A stretch of DNA of 64,000 bases from Rugalucina vietnamica (lineage: Eukaryota > Mollusca > Bivalvia > Lucinida > Lucinidae), in the NCBI GenBank assembly GCA_964017185.1, contig OZ024871.1, positions 59,757,226 to 59,821,225 of the forward strand, given 5' to 3'. The notes below the pieces were generated by a model that had not been told where the DNA came from, ran no database searches, and worked only from the letters and a program-made list of their open reading frames with translations. This document shows, one piece after another, positions 50,501 through 61,787 of the stretch; within the stretch, counting starts at the first letter, position 1, and the number at the start of each line of letters is the position of its first letter. The position numbers were made by a program, and so were the translations under genes.

Positions 50501-52279
50501 TTGTATTTAACGGTTAGGGTGCGAAAAGGGTAGAGGGTTACCCTTTTTGACTAGTTTGGTTATCAAAAGGTGTTATCAAAAGCGGTTAAGGTTTAAGCTT
50601 TTTTCCTAGCTGGGCTATCAAAGGGATTATTGTGAGTAAAGGGTTAAGGGTTGAACTTCTTGACAAGCTGGATAATAGAAATGGTTTATGGTAAAGGGTT
50701 AAGTGTTAACCCTTTTGACTAGATGGGTTATCAAAAGGGGTTATCAAAAGGGGTAATGGTGAAAGAAAAAAGGGGGTTAAAGGGTGAACCTTTTCGACTA
50801 GCATTGCTATCAAAAGCGATTATGATGAGTAAATGGTTGAGGTTTAACCCTCTTATGGTATGGTAAGTAGAGGGTTAAGGGTTTATCTTTATGACTAGCT
50901 GGGTTATCAAAATGGGTTATCAAAAGGGGCTATGGTGAGTAAAGGGTTAAGGGTTAGGGTTAGGGTTAGGGTTAGGGTTAGTGTAAAATGTTGAAATCGA
51001 AGTATATTTGAATGTATTTTGCTATCGTCGTCGGTTTATAAATGGTCACTGGTGAGGGTCCCGTACCCGAAATTGCGCAGTATGGTCCATATTATCTCCC
51101 TTTGAATGTTTTTACTGCTTCCAAAGGTACTAACCTTTATATTTTACTTACTTCTCTTGGAAGCAGGCACCAGTACAGCATTATCCTAGGTGTAGGCACA
51201 TCTATATTGAAAAATCGTGGATGGCCACTTGCTGTCAACCGCGCAAACTACCCTCCAATACAATGCTTTCGAAAATTCTGAATGACAAGCGAGATTGACG
51301 ACATAAGGGCTACATGTTGCCAGTAGAACGAACATGTTGCCAGTAGAATAACCTTTTTGACTGGCTGGTTTTGTCAAGAGAGTTCATGTGAGTAAAGAAC
51401 TAAGGGTAAATGAATTTCACCCGATGGGTAATCAAAAGGGGTTATGGTGAGTAAAGGGTTAAGGGTTAACCCTTTTACAAGCTTGGATATCAAAAGGGGT
51501 TATGGAGAGTAAAGTGTTAAGGGTTAACCTTTGTTCTTATATTTTTAGACAAACACATGTGATTTGACACGAGCCACGTGTTACATAGAACCAATCAGAA
51601 GCCGCACCATAACAGCTGAAGGCGGAGCTCCTCATCTCTCATCCCTCATTTCGTCATTTGTCCCCTACCCTAACCCTAACCCTAACCCCTAACCCTAACC
51701 CTAACCCTAACCCTAAACGTTTTTTACTACTATACCCTTTAAACTGATGGAACCTTTTCAGATGTAAATAAAATGATAGATGTCAGAAAATGTCAGAATG
51801 CTTCTGACAGTTTTCTGACAGCGTAATAAAAGAAGTTCGGTAACATCTACTAAAAATAGTAACACTTTCCTACGCGAGGGTTAGCAAAGAGGCAACATAA
51901 CCCTAACCCTTACCTAACCCTAACCGAATTACCTACAAATATCCTTCCGAGTACTTGGACTCATCGGAAAATACCTATTCCCTAACTCTAAACCCTTGCC
52001 CTAACCCTAACCCTTACAATAACCCAACCCTAACCCTAACCCCTAACCCCTAACCCTATCCCTAACCCCTAACCCTAACCCTAACCCTAACCCTAACCCA
52101 AACCCTAACCCTAACCCTAACCCTAACCCTAACCCTAACCCTATTTTAGTAGATGTTACCGAACTTCTTTTATGCTGTCAGAAAATTGTCAGAAGCATTC
52201 TGACATTTTCTGACATTTATAAATTTATACACATCTGAAAAAGTTCAACCAATGGGAAGTATTGGACAAAACAACATTA
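47523..52279 (+). repeat. Satellite unit 11 (4757 bp)
   Basis: Tracts are in the 4-5-6 state (A 49473-49496, B 50951-50980, C 52103-52138). G at 51998 replaces unit-1 A4476 in the degenerate left part of tract C (CCCTTGCCC instead of CCCTTACCC). The same G is in units 12 and 13. Confidence 0.95.
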
Positions 52280-55200
52280 ATATACTAGTATACCGGGGTT
52301 TTGGAAAGCCAGCTAAAGAAAGTTTGGTTAGCTGAGTTCCTGTTTTATGCCCCACTCAACAGCTAGTCATATGGAGACGTGAGCTATAGCAAAGCAAGAA
52401 ATTAGGGATAGCAGAGGATAAATTTTTATATTTTCAATTTTCATTTAATGTTTCATTATTTTTGTTTATTTTTTTAAGTTTTTTGGCACTTCTAGTCCAT
52501 TCATATGAGAAGGTACACGTAGGCAAAGATCAGGAAAAGGCGCAATCAGAAAAAGATTCCCACTCCAAAAACCGAGGTGGGAAAAAACCAAACTAACAAT
52601 CGGGTACTTATACCATGAAACATATCGTAAGCCGAATGAGCAGCTATTTTCCCAATAGGTGGCCACTCATTCATATGAGGCCCATATAGTCCAAATGTAC
52701 GGCCGTTATAGTCCAAAAGAAAGTCCCGTATAGCCCAGTTATGATAGCCAAAGCCCGTATAGTCCATCCATTGGACTATTTGGGACATATCGTACATTGC
52801 CGCAATGCCCATATAGTCCACTACGGCCCCTATAGTCCATTGCCCGCAATCTACGATAATGCCCATATAGTCCACTAAGGCCCCTATAGTCCATTGCCGC
52901 AATCTACGAGAAATTGCGCAATATGGTCCATACTATCTCCCTTTGAATGATTTTACTGTTTCCAAAGGTACTAACCTTTATATTTTACTTACTTCTCTTT
53001 AAAGCAGACACCAGTTAAGCATTGTCGTAAGTGCCGGCACATCTATACTGAAAAATCGAGGATGGCCAGCCGCTTTCGCAAGCGCAAACTTCCCTTCAAT
53101 ACAATGTTTTCGAAAATTCAGAATGACAAGCGAGATTGACGTCATAAGGGCTAAATGTTGGCAGTAGAATGAAAGTGCGCATAATCAAACAAGGTGTGTT
53201 GCAAGCCCCAACGTAAACCGAGATGCACGTGATCTCCCAGCTGTACCTTAAAACCACTTGAACCGAAACTTTACGAAAATGAAACACAGATAACAAATAT
53301 ACGAAAGTACGATGAGAGAAAGGGGGTCACTACTTTGACCTTGACATTATGCCCACTTGAAGGTTCTATTTGTTAATATTGTTCAATGTTTGCTCAATAG
53401 TTCCTCGTAGACTCCTAACATAATCATAAAAGGACGTAGACTGCAGAAAAATGACAACTCTAGCTTTGGGTTTTTTGTTTGTTTTTTCTCTCAGATAGAG
53501 CACAAAGAATAGGTTACTATGTAAAAATATATTAAAAAACTTGCTTGATAAAGCTATCCAGGGTTTGAAATAATAATAATAAAAAAATAAATAAAGATGA
53601 CCACACTTCCAATTATCGAGATAAAGACGTTTTTACTACGTTTGATCAAAACTAGTATTATTTTGATTGGTGACTTGTCTCCCCTGATAAAAGAAGTTCG
53701 GTAATAGCAACCAAAAATAGCAACAATTTCCTACGCGAGGGTTAGCAAAGAGGCAAGATTTCTCTAATCCTAACCCTAACCCAACCAATATACAACACAT
53801 ACATTGCAGACACAAGGTCCTAGCCCTACCCGTTACCGAGATACAGTTCCTCAAAGTCTCATTCATAAACGTTTTTACTACTTTACCCTTTAAACTGGTT
53901 GAACCCTTTCATATGCACATAAATTTATAGATGTCAGAAAATGTCAGAATGCTTCTGACAATTTTCTGACAGCGTAATAAAAGAAGTTCGGTAACATCTG
54001 CTAAAAATAGTAACAATTTCCTACGCGGGGGTTAGCAAAGAGGCAACATAACCCTAACCCTTACCTAACCCTAACCGAATTACATACAAATATCCTTCCG
54101 ATTACCTCTACCCATCGGAAAATACCTATTCCCTAACCCAAACCAAAACCCTAACCCTAACCCTAACCCTACATCAGATCATAACCAAGGTGGGCAAGTT
54201 GCCCATCTTCGCACACCAGCTTATACCCTAACCCTAACCCTAACCCTAACCCTACACCCTAACCCTAACCCTAACCCTAACCCTCTTAAACCTAACCCTA
54301 ACCCTAACCCTAACCCCAACCCCCTAACCCTAACCCTAACCCTAACCCCCTAACCCCCTAACCCTACCCCTAACCCCTAACCCTAACCCTAACCCCAACC
54401 CTAACCCCAACCCCAACCCCAACCGTAACCCTGACCCTACCCCTGACCCTAACCCTGACCCTAACCCTCACCCTTACTGATATTAAAATATACTGTTTGA
54501 CGCTAAAATTGACTTCCCTTTGACCCTCGGTGTTGACCCTCGGGGTTGGCATATTCGAATTCTTCATCGAAAATGACTTACTACAGAACACAAAATTAAC
54601 GCTCTAACTCTAACCCTCTTCCAGCTATGCGAAATTCTGAGTTTGCATGCTTACCATAGGGTTAGGGTTGGGGCTAGGATCAACCTGTGTCAATGTTGTT
54701 CTTGCCCAATACTCAGACTACATGTAGGCATAAATACGTGTGTGATATGTCCATGCAGTTACCACGTATAGAGGTCGAAAGTTTATAACAGTCGCTATTT
54801 AACGGTTAACATTTTTTAATAAGCTGGGTAATGTAATGGGTTTTATTAAAAGGGGTTATGGTTAGTAAAGGGTTAACCTTTCTGACAAGCTTGGTTATCA
54901 AAGGCGTTATGCTGAGTAAATGGTCGAGGGTTAACCTTTTTCGCTAGTTGGGTTATCAAAGGGTTGATTGTGAGTAAAGGGTTAAGACTTCACCTTTTTG
55001 TCTAGCTGGGTTATCAAAAGGTTGATGCTGAGAAAAGTGTAAATGGTTAACCTATTTGACAAGCTGGGGTTATCAAAAGGGGTAAAGGTAGGTCAAGGGT
55101 TAATGCTTAACCTTTTTAGCTAGCTTGGTATTCTGATGGGGTTATGACGAGTTAAGGGTTAAGGGTGAGCCTTTTTGACTAGCTGGGTTATCTAAAGGTG

Positions 55201-57036
55201 TTATCAAATATCAAAAAAGGGTTATGGAAAACAAAGGGTTAACCTTTTTAACTAGCTTTGTATTTAACGGTTAGGGTGCGAAAAGGGTAGAGGGTTACCC
55301 TTTTTGACTAGTTTGGTTATCAAAAGGTGTTATCAAAAGCGGTTAAGGTTTAAGCTTTTTTCCTAGCTGGGCTATCAAAGGGATTATTGTGAGTAAAGGG
55401 TTAAGGGTTGAACTTCTTGACAAGCTGGATAATAGAAATGGTTTATGGTAAAGGGTTAAGTGTTAACCCTTTTGACTAGATGGGTTATCAAAAGGGGTTA
55501 TCAAAAGGGGTAATGGTGAAAGAAAAAAGGGGGTTAAAGGGTGAACCTTTTCGACTAGCATTGCTATCAAAAGCGATTATGATGAGTAAATGGTTGAGGT
55601 TTAACCCTCTTATGGTATGGTAAGTAGAGGGTTAAGGGTTTATCTTTATGACTAGCTGGGTTATCAAAATGGGTTATCAAAAGGGGCTATGGTGAGTAAA
55701 GGGTTAAGGGTTAGGGTTAGGGTTAGGGTTAGGGTTAGTGTAAAATGTTGAAATCGAAGTATATTTGAATGTATTTTGCTATCGTCGTCGGTTTATAAAT
55801 GGTCACTGGTGAGGGTCCCGTACCCGAAATTGCGCAGTATGGTCCATATTATCTCCCTTTGAATGTTTTTACTGCTTCCAAAGGTACTAACCTTTATATT
55901 TTACTTACTTCTCTTGGAAGCAGGCACCAGTACAGCATTATCCTAGGTGTAGGCACATCTATATTGAAAAATCGTGGATGGCCACTTGCTGTCAACCGCG
56001 CAAACTACCCTCCAATACAATGCTTTCGAAAATTCTGAATGACAAGCGAGATTGACGACATAAGGGCTACATGTTGCCAGTAGAACGAACATGTTGCCAG
56101 TAGAATAACCTTTTTGACTGGCTGGTTTTGTCAAGAGAGTTCATGTGAGTAAAGAACTAAGGGTAAATGAATTTCACCCGATGGGTAATCAAAAGGGGTT
56201 ATGGTGAGTAAAGGGTTAAGGGTTAACCCTTTTACAAGCTTGGATATCAAAAGGGGTTATGGAGAGTAAAGTGTTAAGGGTTAACCTTTGTTCTTATATT
56301 TTTAGACAAACACATGTGATTTGACACGAGCCACGTGTTACATAGAACCAATCAGAAGCCGCACCATAACAGCTGAAGGCGGAGCTCCTCATCTCTCATC
56401 CCTCATTTCGTCATTTGTCCCCTACCCTAACCCTAACCCTAACCCCTAACCCTAACCCTAACCCTAACCCTAAACGTTTTTTACTACTATACCCTTTAAA
56501 CTGATGGAACCTTTTCAGATGTAAATAAAATGATAGATGTCAGAAAATGTCAGAATGCTTCTGACAGTTTTCTGACAGCGTAATAAAAGAAGTTCGGTAA
56601 CATCTACTAAAAATAGTAACACTTTCCTACGCGAGGGTTAGCAAAGAGGCAACATAACCCTAACCCTTACCTAACCCTAACCGAATTACCTACAAATATC
56701 CTTCCGAGTACTTGGACTCATCGGAAAATACCTATTCCCTAACTCTAAACCCTTGCCCTAACCCTAACCCTTACAATAACCCAACCCTAACCCTAACCCC
56801 TAACCCCTAACCCTATCCCTAACCCCTAACCCTAACCCTAACCCTAACCCTAACCCAAACCCTAACCCTAACCCTAACCCTAACCCTAACCCTAACCCTA
56901 TTTTAGTAGATGTTACCGAACTTCTTTTATGCTGTCAGAAAATTGTCAGAAGCATTCTGACATTTTCTGACATTTATAAATTTATACACATCTGAAAAAG
57001 TTCAACCAATGGGAAGTATTGGACAAAACAACATTA
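52280..57036 (+). repeat. Satellite unit 12 (4757 bp)
   Basis: Tracts are in the 4-5-6 state (A 54230-54253, B 55708-55737, C 56860-56895), with G at 56755 as in units 11 and 13. I saw no difference from unit 11. Confidence 0.95.
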
Positions 57037-60000
57037 ATATACTAGTATACCGGGGTTTTGGAAAGCCAGCTAAAGAAAGTTTGGTTAGCTGAGTTCCTGT
57101 TTTATGCCCCACTCAACAGCTAGTCATATGGAGACGTGAGCTATAGCAAAGCAAGAAATTAGGGATAGCAGAGGATAAATTTTTATATTTTCAATTTTCA
57201 TTTAATGTTTCATTATTTTTGTTTATTTTTTTAAGTTTTTTGGCACTTCTAGTCCATTCATATGAGAAGGTACACGTAGGCAAAGATCAGGAAAAGGCGC
57301 AATCAGAAAAAGATTCCCACTCCAAAAACCGAGGTGGGAAAAAACCAAACTAACAATCGGGTACTTATACCATGAAACATATCGTAAGCCGAATGAGCAG
57401 CTATTTTCCCAATAGGTGGCCACTCATTCATATGAGGCCCATATAGTCCAAATGTACGGCCGTTATAGTCCAAAAGAAAGTCCCGTATAGCCCAGTTATG
57501 ATAGCCAAAGCCCGTATAGTCCATCCATTGGACTATTTGGGACATATCGTACATTGCCGCAATGCCCATATAGTCCACTACGGCCCCTATAGTCCATTGC
57601 CCGCAATCTACGATAATGCCCATATAGTCCACTAAGGCCCCTATAGTCCATTGCCGCAATCTACGAGAAATTGCGCAATATGGTCCATACTATCTCCCTT
57701 TGAATGATTTTACTGTTTCCAAAGGTACTAACCTTTATATTTTACTTACTTCTCTTTAAAGCAGACACCAGTTAAGCATTGTCGTAAGTGCCGGCACATC
57801 TATACTGAAAAATCGAGGATGGCCAGCCGCTTTCGCAAGCGCAAACTTCCCTTCAATACAATGTTTTCGAAAATTCAGAATGACAAGCGAGATTGACGTC
57901 ATAAGGGCTAAATGTTGGCAGTAGAATGAAAGTGCGCATAATCAAACAAGGTGTGTTGCAAGCCCCAACGTAAACCGAGATGCACGTGATCTCCCAGCTG
58001 TACCTTAAAACCACTTGAACCGAAACTTTACGAAAATGAAACACAGATAACAAATATACGAAAGTACGATGAGAGAAAGGGGGTCACTACTTTGACCTTG
58101 ACATTATGCCCACTTGAAGGTTCTATTTGTTAATATTGTTCAATGTTTGCTCAATAGTTCCTCGTAGACTCCTAACATAATCATAAAAGGACGTAGACTG
58201 CAGAAAAATGACAACTCTAGCTTTGGGTTTTTTGTTTGTTTTTTCTCTCAGATAGAGCACAAAGAATAGGTTACTATGTAAAAATATATTAAAAAACTTG
58301 CTTGATAAAGCTATCCAGGGTTTGAAATAATAATAATAAAAAAATAAATAAAGATGACCACACTTCCAATTATCGAGATAAAGACGTTTTTACTACGTTT
58401 GATCAAAACTAGTATTATTTTGATTGGTGACTTGTCTCCCCTGATAAAAGAAGTTCGGTAATAGCAACCAAAAATAGCAACAATTTCCTACGCGAGGGTT
58501 AGCAAAGAGGCAAGATTTCTCTAATCCTAACCCTAACCCAACCAATATACAACACATACATTGCAGACACAAGGTCCTAGCCCTACCCGTTACCGAGATA
58601 CAGTTCCTCAAAGTCTCATTCATAAACGTTTTTACTACTTTACCCTTTAAACTGGTTGAACCCTTTCATATGCACATAAATTTATAGATGTCAGAAAATG
58701 TCAGAATGCTTCTGACAATTTTCTGACAGCGTAATAAAAGAAGTTCGGTAACATCTGCTAAAAATAGTAACAATTTCCTACGCGGGGGTTAGCAAAGAGG
58801 CAACATAACCCTAACCCTTACCTAACCCTAACCGAATTACATACAAATATCCTTCCGATTACCTCTACCCATCGGAAAATACCTATTCCCTAACCCAAAC
58901 CAAAACCCTAACCCTAACCCTAACCCTACATCAGATCATAACCAAGGTGGGCAAGTTGCCCATCTTCGCACACCAGCTTATACCCTAACCCTAACCCTAA
59001 CCCTACACCCTAACCCTAACCCTAACCCTAACCCTCTTAAACCTAACCCTAACCCTAACCCTAACCCCAACCCCCTAACCCTAACCCTAACCCTAACCCC
59101 CTAACCCCCTAACCCTACCCCTAACCCCTAACCCTAACCCTAACCCCAACCCTAACCCCAACCCCAACCCCAACCGTAACCCTGACCCTACCCCTGACCC
59201 TAACCCTGACCCTAACCCTCACCCTTACTGATATTAAAATATACTGTTTGACGCTAAAATTGACTTCCCTTTGACCCTCGGTGTTGACCCTCGGGGTTGG
59301 CATATTCGAATTCTTCATCGAAAATGACTTACTACAGAACACAAAATTAACGCTCTAACTCTAACCCTCTTCCAGCTATGCGAAATTCTGAGTTTGCATG
59401 CTTACCATAGGGTTAGGGTTGGGGCTAGGATCAACCTGTGTCAATGTTGTTCTTGCCCAATACTCAGACTACATGTAGGCATAAATACGTGTGTGATATG
59501 TCCATGCAGTTACCACGTATAGAGGTCGAAAGTTTATAACAGTCGCTATTTAACGGTTAACATTTTTTAATAAGCTGGGTAATGTAATGGGTTTTATTAA
59601 AAGGGGTTATGGTTAGTAAAGGGTTAACCTTTCTGACAAGCTTGGTTATCAAAGGCGTTATGCTGAGTAAATGGTCGAGGGTTAACCTTTTTCGCTAGTT
59701 GGGTTATCAAAGGGTTGATTGTGAGTAAAGGGTTAAGACTTCACCTTTTTGTCTAGCTGGGTTATCAAAAGGTTGATGCTGAGAAAAGTGTAAATGGTTA
59801 ACCTATTTGACAAGCTGGGGTTATCAAAAGGGGTAAAGGTAGGTCAAGGGTTAATGCTTAACCTTTTTAGCTAGCTTGGTATTCTGATGGGGTTATGACG
59901 AGTTAAGGGTTAAGGGTGAGCCTTTTTGACTAGCTGGGTTATCTAAAGGTGTTATCAAATATCAAAAAAGGGTTATGGAAAACAAAGGGTTAACCTTTTT

Positions 60001-61787
60001 AACTAGCTTTGTATTTAACGGTTAGGGTGCGAAAAGGGTAGAGGGTTACCCTTTTTGACTAGTTTGGTTATCAAAAGGTGTTATCAAAAGCGGTTAAGGT
60101 TTAAGCTTTTTTCCTAGCTGGGCTATCAAAGGGATTATTGTGAGTAAAGGGTTAAGGGTTGAACTTCTTGACAAGCTGGATAATAGAAATGGTTTATGGT
60201 AAAGGGTTAAGTGTTAACCCTTTTGACTAGATGGGTTATCAAAAGGGGTTATCAAAAGGGGTAATGGTGAAAGAAAAAAGGGGGTTAAAGGGTGAACCTT
60301 TTCGACTAGCATTGCTATCAAAAGCGATTATGATGAGTAAATGGTTGAGGTTTAACCCTCTTATGGTATGGTAAGTAGAGGGTTAAGGGTTTATCTTTAT
60401 GACTAGCTGGGTTATCAAAATGGGTTATCAAAAGGGGCTATGGTGAGTAAAGGGTTAAGGGTTAGGGTTAGGGTTAGGGTTAGGGTTAGTGTAAAATGTT
60501 GAAATCGAAGTATATTTGAATGTATTTTGCTATCGTCGTCGGTTTATAAATGGTCACTGGTGAGGGTCCCGTACCCGAAATTGCGCAGTATGGTCCATAT
60601 TATCTCCCTTTGAATGTTTTTACTGCTTCCAAAGGTACTAACCTTTATATTTTACTTACTTCTCTTGGAAGCAGGCACCAGTACAGCATTATCCTAGGTG
60701 TAGGCACATCTATATTGAAAAATCGTGGATGGCCACTTGCTGTCAACCGCGCAAACTACCCTCCAATACAATGCTTTCGAAAATTCTGAATGACAAGCGA
60801 GATTGACGACATAAGGGCTACATGTTGCCAGTAGAACGAACATGTTGCCAGTAGAATAACCTTTTTGACTGGCTGGTTTTGTCAAGAGAGTTCATGTGAG
60901 TAAAGAACTAAGGGTAAATGAATTTCACCCGATGGGTAATCAAAAGGGGTTATGGTGAGTAAAGGGTTAAGGGTTAACCCTTTTACAAGCTTGGATATCA
61001 AAAGGGGTTATGGAGAGTAAAGTGTTAAGGGTTAACCTTTGTTCTTATATTTTTAGACAAACACATGTGATTTGACACGAGCCACGTGTTACATAGAACC
61101 AATCAGAAGCCGCACCATAACAGCTGAAGGCGGAGCTCCTCATCTCTCATCCCTCATTTCGTCATTTGTCCCCTACCCTAACCCTAACCCTAACCCCTAA
61201 CCCTAACCCTAACCCTAACCCTAAACGTTTTTTACTACTATACCCTTTAAACTGATGGAACCTTTTCAGATGTAAATAAAATGATAGATGTCAGAAAATG
61301 TCAGAATGCTTCTGACAGTTTTCTGACAGCGTAATAAAAGAAGTTCGGTAACATCTACTAAAAATAGTAACACTTTCCTACGCGAGGGTTAGCAAAGAGG
61401 CAACATAACCCTAACCCTTACCTAACCCTAACCGAATTACCTACAAATATCCTTCCGAGTACTTGGACTCATCGGAAAATACCTATTCCCTAACTCTAAA
61501 CCCTTGCCCTAACCCTAACCCTTACAATAACCCAACCCTAACCCTAACCCCTAACCCCTAACCCTATCCCTAACCCCTAACCCTAACCCTAACCCTAACC
61601 CTAACCCAAACCCTAACCCTAACCCTAACCCTAACCCTAACCCTAACCCTATTTTAGTAGATGTTACCGAACTTCTTTTATGCTGTCAGAAAATTGTCAG
61701 AAGCATTCTGACATTTTCTGACATTTATAAATTTATACACATCTGAAAAAGTTCAACCAATGGGAAGTATTGGACAAAACAACATTA
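57037..61787 (+). repeat. Satellite unit 13 (4751 bp)
   Basis: Tract A has three hexamers (58987-59004), tract B five (60459-60488) and tract C six (61611-61646). It has the G variant at 61506 shared with units 11 and 12, and the short tract A otherwise seen only in unit 9. Confidence 0.95.

Noticed and set aside
1..61787. Higher-order repeat of several units
   Set aside because: The order of tract states (short C in units 2, 5, 7; short B in 3, 4, 9, 10; short A in 9, 13) shows no regular multi-unit period.
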